In this document: positions 22,868-34,900 of the stretch, one piece after another | How positions within the stretch are numbered: the stretch's first letter is position 1 | Layout of the letters: each line of letters opens with the position of its first letter | Program-made: the position numbers and the translations under genes | From: Atriophallophorus winterbourni | Taxonomy: Eukaryota; Platyhelminthes; Trematoda; Plagiorchiida; Microphallidae | Assembly: GCA_013407085.1 (NCBI GenBank) | Contig: JACCGJ010023303.1 | Location: 62,001-126,000 of the forward strand | Direction: 5' to 3' | Length of the DNA: 64,000 nucleotides | Notes under the pieces: generated by a model | Database searches by the model: none | What the model was told of the DNA's origin: nothing | What the model saw: the letters and a program-made list of their open reading frames with translations, nothing else

Positions 22868-22895
22868 TAGCCATTAAATATGTGACCATTACTTT

Positions 22896-22974
22896 TTACC
22901 ATACGAAAAGGTGTCGCGTCGTCAAAAGAAAGCCCGATTTCATCAAACGGACATTTAGAGGCTCCACACTTCTG
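22896..22974 (-). CDS. RhoGAP-START gene, proposed last exon
   Basis: After a pyrimidine-rich acceptor (GCTTTCATTATGCTGGTAGC then ATCAG) the exon supplies one base, matching phase 2 of the preceding exon (CT plus C gives Leu). It encodes 25 residues starting RSVEPLNVRLMKSGFLLTTR and a TAA. It sits where the C-terminal START helix (family pattern P-x-W-Y then G-H-L) should be, but the likeness is weak. It is chosen for phase and position. Another exon further downstream cannot be excluded. Confidence 0.4.
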
Positions 22975-25900
22975 CTGATGCTACCAGCATAATGAAAGCG
23001 AGCGAGAACGATTATTTTGTCAATAATGTAATTATCATTATTATTGTTATTATACTTTTCATTACAGATCCATTTTGTTAAAGCTGCAAGCTTGAGCCGA
23101 TAATAAAAATAAAAACGAGCATGTACTCTTCCGATTTCGAGTTGTAAAAATGGAAAGACATTTGTAGTCACAAAAGAGTGTCTCTAACAAATCGATAGGC
23201 GCATTGGATTTGATTTGATTACACTGATCGCAGAAGGAATGAGTAGAAAAAATCGATCAAACGCGTTGAAATCACCGTGACACTGGCAATGAAGCCATTT
23301 CGTTGTTGATGAACGCATGATGTGGGAAAATAAAACAACTGTGAATTTGTTCACAGAAATGTAAATCGGTCATCAAGGAACACAGATATTGCTTGTGATT
23401 GCTACGTTGCTGGGAAATCGCCTGGGTGAAATGAGAAGGAAGCATTATGGTTTCCAAAGAGAAACGGAGATTCGTGCACGTATTCAGTGTCACAGGTTTT
23501 TTTCACAATCAAATTTCACAGTGAAATAGATCAACTCGTTGAGAGACGGGATTCGGTTTTACGTATCGCCAGATCTGAGAGAACGTTTAAGGTAGAGCAG
23601 CCTTCGGATTAATGCGTGACCCCAATGTCTTGCATACCATTCTTCGGTGTGGCCCCTAGGAGCATGAAAGGGAAACGATAGAATTGCAAGAAGTGAAATA
23701 GTCAAACACAATTTCATGCAAAATGTATTTTAATTGGTACATGATAAAATTTGATGAAGCGAACTTGATGAGTTCTACAAAGTGAACTCAAAGACATGAT
23801 AATTTTAACCGGGTGATTTTTGGAACATGGATGGATAGCTATACTAGTATACGTTACAAAGGTATGGAAGTAACCCGTGGATCGCTACAGCTATGCATAC
23901 AGCTGATACCTTATTGTCGTTGGGTTAAAAGAATAACGACAGAAATCGAATCTTGGTTGATATCTGAACCGGTACTACCGAAAAGGCAGTATGAGACCAA
24001 GCGGCTTCATATCTAAAAGTTGATTACGGTATATCGATATGAAACTGATTTGAAAATCCCGGCTTTCGATTCGAATTCAAACAAATTTATGTACCTCACA
24101 TCTAACAAAAAAATTTGGCAGAGAATATTAAGCGGTGGAATTAAGCCCACAGTAGAGTTGCTAGGGCTACTTGCACCGAAACGATAAGATGGGCAGCGAC
24201 CTGGATCGCATGTCAATTGTCAGGTCACAAATCAGATCGCAGTGGTGTACGTGCTGAATGGAACAAGGCAAACGATAAATCCAATCACAGAAACTGGGAA
24301 CACGTGCGTGGGTTCGCATGTCTGCTTGTGTGTGGGAGGGAGGAAGGGCAGTGAGGAAAAATGCGTTTCGGATCTTCAATGAAAAATACGTGCAAAGGCA
24401 CGAAACCCCACAGTCGCTATGCTCCAGATCTTGTCTATAACGGCATAGTCTGGTATCCAGTGTCTAATTATGCCCGCCAAATGATGGGAAAGAAGAATAT
24501 TAATTGACAGTTCCTCAAATGATTAGCTGCGCACAGATCTGTGAAGACGCATGCAGGCACCATGCTGCATCGCAACTAGTGTGTGGGGTTACCACCTAGT
24601 TAAGGAAACTAGCGATCCTTCGAAAACAGGCTACAGACAAAAAGTCACACAAGCACCTCTCAATTTCGAGTGTAATTGAATGTAAACGTGAAAAAGTAAC
24701 TAAGAATGAATTTGAAAGTTTGTTAACCATTCAAAAATAATTTTGACAATGAGTCAGGTTCGGTTTATTGAAGATTCAGGTCAGACACCTACAGATACAA
24801 CGTATTAAAAACGATACATATATAGTTTTGTTGGTACTACTAAAGTTTAAATCGAGTTCACTTACAAAAACACGATTCAAATTAGGCTTGCAAACAAGAC
24901 AGCATTATAAATCAAAAGTTCTGAAAGGTTATCTGCAAACGAACAACATTCCATCATTTGATAGTATCGGTTTCCACGTTTAAATATTATACGGCGCCTG
25001 TACTTTAAGGTTACGTGTCAATAGTTTTAATATCTCTACTAAGAACGTTTACTGTGCAAGGAAACTATAGATTTTTGTGGCTGTCGAAATCATAACAAAA
25101 TGTACACATCTTGATCGCCACCAACGAAGCATTACCCGAAAGCAGCTCGAAACGTGTTCCATAAACTTTTACGCTTCAATCACAAAAACATACGCGGAAA
25201 ATAACCTACACCCCAAACACAAATGACGTAAATTGACCGATTTAAAATCACATTAATCGCCACGGAAGGCGAAAACGATTGACAAAATGCTTCACCAGGA
25301 AAATTTTATAACCATAAATCCACCTCCTTGGGAAAAATATTACGCTACAAATTCAACGGCGAAACAATAAACTCTGAACTCATTGGCTGATGCATGAATT
25401 TTGAATGGACAAATCGGACTTCATTTTAATTCATCATCCGCAACGCAATATTAAAGATGTTCGGAAATTCAATAGAAACATTGAGATATCTATGTTTACA
25501 CGCTTTTCCATTGTGAGCAAACACCTTTCAACCGGTTTCCTGGAGGTTGCCTCGAGCTGGCAATGGTGCTATAAGCAGACTCAGCGTTCCTTCAAAGTTT
25601 GTATCGGCATTGAATACAACGTTAAAATTCAATGATCAATAAATTCACTCATTATTACTGACTCGTCCATTTTCAAGGTGGAAGCCACGCTTAAACCTTG
25701 TATCTCACAAAATTCCTATACAATAGTGGGGATAGGATTCAAATAAAACGTTGGTAATAATACAATCATTGACAAACATAAACCATCAAGGTATGTACTT
25801 GTAAGACGCTGTTTAATAAGGTTAGCAAGCGTAACTAGTTTAACCACACGAGCCCACATACGTAAATGGGGTTAAAGACATGGTCTTGAAGAAAAAATCA

Positions 25901-28900
25901 TCAAGATCTTGCAGACTGCCGCTGATCCCATCGCAATAGCTAGTTCAGCATTTAGAATTCGCAAGCGATAATACGAAACCCGTAGAACAAAATTTGAGCA
26001 GATCGTTCGTGTATGCATTCAACAATTACTTGCAAGTTGGTTTGAAATGCATGGTACCGGGAGGATAAACAGAAAACATTTGAATAACTTTTGAACAACC
26101 ACTGGAAAACCCCTGTCACGGTTCAGCGTTAGTTTGCACAGGACATTTTGATATCGCTTATCTTACGATGACCGTGCAAGCAGTCAGATTTCACGACGCT
26201 TACTTACTGCCATATAAAAAGATGAAATAATTTACAGAATGAACAAAAATGTGAGCACAACCGTACATTGATCTTTGTTAACGTCGTAAGCGCTTCCCCT
26301 GTAATCGCTCTGTGGTTTTGTATTTGAAGATCGTGGTTAGTTGTAAGAAACCTATTTAACAGTGACATCCAAGTATAGCATTATTTCTGATTTTAATTCT
26401 AAATTTTACGTTCGATGCTGAGCGTAATTGCAGTAAATCATACGTTTTAACGCGTTTACACAATATCATATCAAAAGCAGTTAGACTGAACTCACAGGAT
26501 ATCCACTTGAGACAACAGGTAAACACGACAGCCGCCGCTTTCGGGACGAGCGTAGACATGGTCGGTATACACGTGTCCTAAACTGAAACCAGTTTGAGGA
26601 ATATTGTCCAAATCGTTTGGCATCACAGACTCACAGAACATTGCGCAACCGCCATCTTCCAAACTGGACTGTTTTCCTCGAAGTAAATAGAAACTAACGT
26701 TGGGTTCAGGAGGTGTCCCATGATGAGTAAGTACTGAGAGATCGATGAAATCTGAAATTTGTTCTTTTACTGTGAGCTCTTTAACCTCCAGATCCCACAG
26801 TGGTCTGAAGATTAATTTGAAATGAAATTAGGCAGTTAGCGTTTCGAAAAAAAAATTGAGAGTTTTTATTTCTATTTATTCACAAATGTATTCACAAGAT
26901 GATATGCGGTTGAAAAAATTATACTTTATAAGAACCACAAAAAGGTAATAATTACCATGAAATATTGTTAATGAGCATTATCAAACGCTAAATTTATTGT
27001 CAATACAGGAATCATGTGATTATTTACCAGCCTCAATGGGATCAGATAGTGACACCAGAGCCTCATATACAGATTAGGCAAAGTCTAGAGTCCAAACACA
27101 AGGCGCACACCTTTAATTACTGCAACATTCTATAGAGAGTTGGATTTAATCAGTCAATATTTAGGTAGGTTGTTTGCAATGCACGGTGGTTTTGAGATTG
27201 AAGTAAAAGCAGTTGATATAATGTAACAATTGAAGAGAGATGCTGGAATGTGTTTATCAGGTCATTTCGGGTTCACGGGTAGCAGCTGGTGAACATCTGA
27301 CCCGTTATCACATTTCCGGTTAATCCTTTCAACATTAAGGACGGTACCCCCCCACAACCACATGAAGATTGCGTCTCGATTCATCCCTGAGCTCAACATA
27401 TCCAACGCTAATCGCGTTGGCACGCGAATCACACAACACAAAAGAATGACGATCGGTTATTACGCACAAGATAAAGAACAAAACATGCCAAGTAACCACA
27501 ACATTGTCCTGAAACATGACTATCACGGATGTCACTTCTACCTGATTCGTTATTCGATTTCGTGCCAACCGGTACGCTTGTAGCCGTGACCAATCGCAAA
27601 TCCCTCGATTGCGGCTGGCGTTGTCCATCTTCTCATGTTTCCGAGGATATTTTCGCTTAAACAATTCTCATGCAATCCTTCCAAAACCAGAATTATCACG
27701 TGTCTGCATTGCTGTCATCGGTCTTTTCAGCGCCTTGTGCTCTCGTGTTTTGCCGGAGGATAGTGTTGTGCATATCTACCAAACGCTTGTGATTAGCTCT
27801 CTTCAGCAATACACCTCGCGCCTTCATAATTGTCTACAAACATAGAATCTCGCGTCAAGGTGGAAAAAGTGTGTTAAGTTGTCGACTGGTGCAGATATGT
27901 CACACCAAAATCGGATAAACGAAGATCATTTTCAGAGAACGTTCTGCCGATCTTGCCTTTGTTTTTTCTAACTGTTTTTCGTGTACAGCATTTTAAAATA
28001 TAAAAATTTCAAATATCTGTTATGTACAATCCCAGTCATCACCATCCGGAGAGGGACAACAATAGCAAACTTTTATATCGAGATTCAACCTTAGCACCAA
28101 AATGATGCCGTGATTCGAATAATAATTGTTGCTCACTTCGTCACAATTAAAGTAAATGCTTATCTTTTTGGCAACTGAAATGGTAATAGTAACCAATATT
28201 AAACACATAATGTTTTCTCAACAACAGACATAGATAATTTTTAAAGCATGATGTACACACACACCTTTGATGCCAAAATTTCGTCAAAATATCATTCGGT
28301 TTACTGTCCGCTATCCAAGTGGAACATCGCCACGTCCTCAACCGCGGAAGGGATTTCGATTCGCTTGGACTTGGGGGTTTGCGATAATGCAGCTCTATCG
28401 ATTCCATCGAATCGGCAACAAGATTTCTGTGAACAACAAAAATGCACGAAAATTAGAATACTTATGAAAACAACACCATAAGCTATGGTGCTTTTCTGAC
28501 AGATTCCTAGTACCAATGCTTAGATTGAAAATTCTAATAAAATACCACCAATGTCTCACGTTCTATGATAGTTAAATCACCAAACCAGTTAGCACCATTC
28601 GTAAGCCATAACAAGCGGTGTCTACGGGAGTCTAGGGGATCGACAGTGCCCTGGGAGAAACGGATACCAAGTCATAAATTTACGAATTCGAGTTCCAGGC
28701 TCAATTCACACTTCTGAGACTGTGAGATGAACTTGGTGTCGTTCTTTTGTTGAAGTATACGATAACAGGTAGTCTAGTTGATTCATACGACGTCAAAATT
28801 TATATGGCCAGATCCTTATCGATCGGAGGAGGAGATTTCAGAGCAGGTAGTATGAGAATATATAGAAGAATTTTATGCGTTGTAATAAGTGTCAAAAGTG

Positions 28901-31900
28901 CACGTTCCATTCATCGGTAGAAACGGTAGAAATGTTTTCGCTGACGAAGATTCTGTGAATAGTGTTCATTTGACAGGCCGTTGCTAGAATTTAATCCATT
29001 ACATCAACACATGTAACGCGCAAACTTATTTGAGTGAAATTTTGCAATATTGTACCTGCGAGAGTAATTTCGGTGGGGATTTTCTAGAAAAGATCAAAAA
29101 TATTTATTAAATACTTTTTCACTTTGAGAGCATTGTTGCATGAGGATTGTAAAACAAATTTCAAAAAAGCGTGGTGAGTTCAAAGGCGTTATGTCAAACA
29201 TCATATGCTATCAATTTTTTTATTTTGACAGAAATCAACTGTGGAGTAAATACAAGAATGTTCGTGAGAGATTCAGAATTTCACATGAAACTTAACTTAA
29301 CTGAAGCCCCTTGATTAATGTTAAACAAACAACTACATTTCTCGGAAACTTAATGTGAAACGATATAAGGTGCATGAGAAGCCGGGCACTTGAACTAAAT
29401 AACCAAAGTTTACTGGCTCCACCTGATAACGGCAAACATCCAGAAACCATAGTGGTGTGTAAGGGATGGGGAGGTGAGTACCACAATATACAACCCGTGT
29501 TTGTGTTACATCACATTCACCTCTCATGTTCTTTAGGACAAGCCATGTAGTGCTTGAGTTCAAAATTGAGGAAAGGAAGAAAGGATGCACAGTCAGTTTT
29601 AATACAATTGTGCAGTCAAATACCAGGTTAAAATGTATAAACAACTATTGATTGAGTTTGATGCATCTAGCCAGACTGTGAATGATTATACTAACATAAT
29701 GAAACAAATTTAACCTTGAAAACAATGACAAAAGATAATTCTGTACCCAGACTTTTCCTGTGGCGTTACCAGCAACCAGTTAGAAGCAGTACGATTAGGT
29801 TACAGATCGTTGAACAAAGAATGTTCTCTCCAAGTTTGTTTCACAAAATACATGTTGGTTGATGCATGTGTACGACGAAATCGTAGACGAACAAAAGGCT
29901 GCACGATCTTACCCGGCCTGCTGAACCTTCCATGCTTCACGGGTAACATTTGTCCAAATCTTACTACGTGCTCCCACGCCGATGCAGTCACGCAACAATT
30001 TACTCAGCTCCATCTGGATCCAGGAGGGCCAATCGCATCCGGGTACAATCATTTCAAGTTCCCGGGGCTCGTGACGGTTAGACAGCAAGTGTGTTTTGCG
30101 AAGTAACTCAACGGAAACCTTGATAAAATGACATAAACTTCATAAGATCCAGTATGTTGGTGCTGAGAATTATAGTTATTTTCAAGTAGAGAACAGTGAA
30201 AATCGATTAATATGCGTTCAAATACTTGGTGTTAATAAGCTGAATGAGCGTGTATTCCGATTATTTCTATAAAACTTTCGTCCACACCGGGCAGGATATT
30301 ATGTTGCCATACTTATTTTCGCGATTAATTTCAGTATCCATTTGACTGTTGTGTACGGTGGGTCTAAAATACCAGCCATTCAGAGAGTTATTGATAAAGC
30401 TATTTAGAACAAGGCTATCAGGCTTTACCGAGTAAACGATTAGTTCCATTGGCTCGTTGAAGACTCATCGGAGAAATATTAGTAATTAGAGCGATAATTA
30501 AATACAATACACATAGAAAAATATCAAAATTACAGTAGGGCATTGATCTTAACAATCTTTCTACTAGATAACAGTGTATATGTATTTTAATGCAAAATTG
30601 AATGTCGGCATTCAAAAAATCAGTATCCATTCGTAGGTTTTACGAAGTTTGACGGAGCCAGTATGTTTAGTTCCCTAAGCAGTGTAGCGGCATTACAATT
30701 CGGTAGGTCAATCTTAACCGGCGATACAAGGTTTGTACCATATACTTTATCAAATAGGACACGTGTTTTATTATCAATGAAATTCCAATTTGAGAGATTG
30801 TAGAAGGCGTGAAGAGCACCGCTAAAGAGTGCCAAACAATATCTCTCATAGGATCTGTAGAAGACCAACACAAGAGCAGAAAGCGCTAACACGCCCGACG
30901 ACAGGAATTGCAACCCTACAAGAATTTTGGTTACTGCGGAACAAAATGAAATTGGTGCAAATAACAGTCTGTCTGAAACAAAAGACAAAGGAGGGCCGCC
31001 TAATTTATTGAACGAGATATGCGATTAGGCAATATCAGTCTAACATTCCCAAAGTGTCGATAGCGTGAATAGAACTGGTTGGCAAATTAGATCAAAGTCG
31101 AAATTGGAACGGTGTACGGTGTACGCTCAAAAGAAATGGGCGAGTTTCATCCTTTGTCATTTGCGTAAAAACACTTGAACTTGTGAGTTGTGGGATTCGT
31201 GAATAAACGTGGTTAATGTTGAATATATTATCCTTCGGGGTAAATAGTAACGATATAATCACCTGAACCATAAAAGCGGGCAACATGTTTAGCTTTGGTG
31301 TCCACAAACTGCATATAAGGACATGCGCATTGAGATTCGCAGTAAACTCTATCAGCTAAAGCTTGTAGCCTTATCTGTAAGACTCTAGCAAACAATTTGT
31401 CTACAATTATTGGAAGAGAAATTCGTTTGTAATTTTTGCTGTCACCTCAAACACCCATATTCTTGAATAGTGTGATGATCTTGGTGACTCGCATCCATTG
31501 TGAGACACACTACTCCTGCTAGCGCCTAATAGTTAAACGGTAAGGTAGCTGTATTAAAGCTGTTATACAGTATTTGATGAGCTCAGGTGGAATTTTTGTC
31601 GTCGCCAGGTTACTTTGCACTTGCTAAGCAGTCAATTTCTCTGTTTAGCTCATCAAGAGTATGGGAAGCATCTAGATGCTTAGTGATAGTAAACGCTCAA
31701 CATTTTCAAGTGCATGCAGTTAAACAGTGCTGTCCCTAGATTAGAGAGAAGAGAAGTTCTCAACCTATCTAACTCTCTGCTGAGCTTTGCCGATAATCTG
31801 GTTAACAGAGTGTGACTTAACGGGAGCTTTTTTAAAGTATTTTTGAACCATGTCCCTTTCGATCCCATCCTACATACAATGAAAATTACCAGTATCCACA

Positions 31901-34900
31901 GTATTTTGGATTCCGAGGTTAATTTCAGTCCAATAGTCATTTGCACACCACCTAGAAATTTTAAGTTTTCATTTATTAGGATAACTTTGTACTATAAGAA
32001 TGCTCACCGTTCATCTTCCAAAACAGTAGTCATCTCAGAAGCTTTTGCTTAGAATCAGTCGTTTATTTGAGCTTTCTTGGGAGCATAAATGGAAAAAGCG
32101 ACTCGACGTAAACAATTTTTAAGCGATTCCCATTATTCAGAGTTTCGTGGATTTTTTTGTTGGGGCTCGGTTTTGAAATCTTTTTCAAAACGCACAACAA
32201 TATAAGTTCCGCACATACAACTGACGTTGATCCTTAAATTACCAGTCCATAAAGTGTATTCTGGTGAAAATCCAGCTTTGCACAAACCAGTGAATGGTCA
32301 GTGTCTGCGCTTTGATATGATCTGATGAAGAGTACGCTTCCTATATTAGTGCACCTAACAAGAATATGATCAAGCTGACGCCAATGCTTAGATCGAGTAT
32401 GTTGCCAAAAGACTTCATGCTGTGGCTTTGTTTAATAGAATGCGTTAGTGAGGGGATTAAAATCCCGGCACTTATTATCCTTGCTTTCCAATACAGTAGT
32501 ATACACAAGAACAAGGCTTAAAAACACACCAACAAGTAGAGTTCTGTGAGTGTGTAGATGTTCAGTAAGAATGCAATGGCCCATAAATAAACCACATTTT
32601 GATTGATTGTGGTCGTCGTAGGGTAGTCGTTAAGGCAGCGGTGGCGTGATAGTAAACGTGTTAAATTTCCGAGACATTCGTGGTTAGATCGACACACGGT
32701 CATATAATTGAACCAATGAACATAACTCATTGTCCACACTATAGGCGTTAGCAAATTTGGGACCGGAAACAGTAGAAAGAATAAGTGCGAGAGATTAGCG
32801 CCTTATCCAGTGGTTGAACTCATGTGGCCTATACAGCCCCGTATTCATAAACCAGTGATGAACATCGTTCCTATGGGTCACAAGGCCCGGTGTGGACGAT
32901 TAGGATGACACCCTCAAAACTAGCAAAATATCAAGACAGTAAATTTCAAAAAGCCATAAAATAATTCTTCAAATATTCCTCTTTAATCAATTAGTCATCC
33001 AGCTTGCCATCTTTTAATCTTTAACAAAAATACTTATCGTGGTAATATCTCAAACTGAAGCATTAAACCTCGAAAATAAATTATTTAACGAATTACTAAT
33101 CAGTTAAATAATCATTTTGCACATTAAATTACTTCGAACAGATTATTCGAATGGCTAATCATCGTAGCCAGGCAGTGTTGTGCTGTTCGTTGGTTCGCCA
33201 AATCTTTGGGGTCAGGTCCACTTGTTGTTCGTCTCAAACGTCTTGGACTCAGGCCACCGGAAGACAACGACGATGAATTTGACGCGTGGGGAAAACGGAA
33301 AAGTGACGGAGCGAAGCAAACAGCCAAGTTGGCAGCATTCATCTGCATGAACACAATCAGGGGAATGGTGTATATAACAAAGCAATCACGTGATATTTTG
33401 ATGTATAGTGAGACAACGTAACAACAGTTTCCCAAAGAGGTTTATCACAAAGTTTTGATTGAGTTCAGTGATTATTTGTATTAAAATGTTGCACTATTTT
33501 TCAGTATATATATTACATTCGGAAAATAACTTGAATATCAAACGATGAGAAAGCAAGCTCATCTCGTCTGTGTGAACAAGGACACCCAATAGAATAGATT
33601 GAATAGCATCTTGCTGAATCGCATCCAACCAGTTTACTTAACTCTGTGAATCAAGGAAATTAACGATTTAGTGGCTTAAGAAGGTTTTTCTTAAGATAAC
33701 CAGTATTATACAAAACATAATACCTATCTGACATTAAACGGCACTCACAATTCACGTCTGGTTGGTCATATAACGATACTCAATAGTTCAAGTCTATGGG
33801 AAGATTCACGAATGTTTAAACGAGAACGAGAAAACAGTAGACGGTATTCCAGGCCTAAAGGTGCTGGACTACAATAAGAAAGGTCTGGCGTTTTATTCCC
33901 ACTATTAGCTATATAAGAGCAAAACTCGAGTCCAATTTTGAATTGTCGTAATAAACTTCATTACTATTTCAAAGGACTTGGTACTCATGAGTAGCCACAG
34001 AGGTAAATTTTAGCAATCTGCTAATCATCATTTAGATTGAGACATATGACGGCGTGAAAAATTGCTCCTAGGTTTCCCCTCAATTTTCCTATTAAAATAT
34101 TTACATTTCCACACTTAACAAATAAATATTGGATTTAACTCGAGAGGACCTACCCTAGCAAGAATCATAACGAAATTAAATGCAAACCATTAATTGCTTG
34201 AAAAAGTTAAAATTTGAAGTCAGTTTTAATATGGTTCGTTCAACGAAACACTATGTTCAAACGCAGAATCACATAGCGATCTATTAAACACACGAGGCGG
34301 TTATGGTTGAACAAAGTAAAGTTGTGTGTGGTTGCACGGAATGTGAGCAGCACCATACATTAAATGCTTGACATCTAAACAAAGTGAAAAACGATATCAA
34401 ACTCATAAAACTGTTGAAAAGTGAGAGAAATGTGACGACAAACCTGCGTGATTGCCGCGAACTGCGTTAAGCCGTTGAGAAGATTCAGTAATTTTTGCAG
34501 CACTGTTCGATTTTCATCCGGTAAACTCAAAATGGCCCAACGGAGCAGGTTCATTTGTTCCGATTGTCCAAGATCTTAAAAAAACATTAGATGGTGATAA
34601 CGTTTTTGAATAACGAATGGGGAGATTCTCGGATCTGGCACTAAATGCAAAGTTCTAAATGACTTTGTATTTGGGTCGCAAAATTTGTAAAAATGTATTT
34701 AGCAAATGAGCATAGTCTCGTCGATGAGGGCTCGCGGTAAAGATTGAATCATTGTAGTCAAGACTAGGAAAGTAGCTTTATTAATACGAAAAAACAAAAT
34801 ATAACTAGAAACAAATAATGTACAAAAGAGATCCAGTTTTCAATACTCGAGTGGTTAAATAGTTTCTCAGCATTAGGGTACTCAGCATTACGCTGTCTGC

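Larger units (their letters stand above)
20773..22895. other. Region between the Meox homeobox and the RhoGAP gene 3' end
   Basis: Must hold, or precede, the missing Meox C-terminal exon. One candidate is the plus-strand frame 22119-22294 (NMNVSVSSKPLTKTPYKKRN.. ending TYA and TGA), which fits phase 1 if the acceptor is AAAATCAG. That acceptor lies in a fragment of fold-back repeat A (22082-22118), which weakens the case. A plus-strand open frame from ATG 21188 (MANVEALISVLQTCLYRMYG), ending at a possible GTAACT donor, also looks protein-like but could not be joined. A reversed LINE tail E lies at 20940-21140. Confidence 0.35.
22975..26495 (-). other. RhoGAP-START gene, proposed last intron
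   Basis: Donor GTGAGT at 26495. Contents recognised: a truncated fold-back A copy (26250-26385) and a B fragment (25795-25905). The plus-strand frames at 24768-24983 and 25405-25635 have no supported splice sites or domain. I see no other gene. Confidence 0.4.

Noticed and set aside
26356..26559. 67-codon minus-strand frame near the START exon
   Set aside because: Out of frame with the START strands. It is a shadow that runs into the intron.
27335..27664. 109-codon minus-strand frame as a gene
   Set aside because: It lies in repeat family D, has no conserved frame in the other copies and no recognised domain.
29810..30106. 98-codon plus-strand open frame
   Set aside because: It lies antisense to a START-region exon whose phases and homology are clear.
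30620..30988. 122-codon minus-strand frame as an exon of the RhoGAP gene
   Set aside because: No family likeness, and phase 0 to phase 0 joining of 33133 to 30118 already gives the continuous domain.
33820..33960. Solo LTR with TATA box and poly(A) signal
   Set aside because: CTATATAAG and AATAAA are present, but no TG..CA ends or target duplications could be found by eye, so it is not listed as a mobile element.
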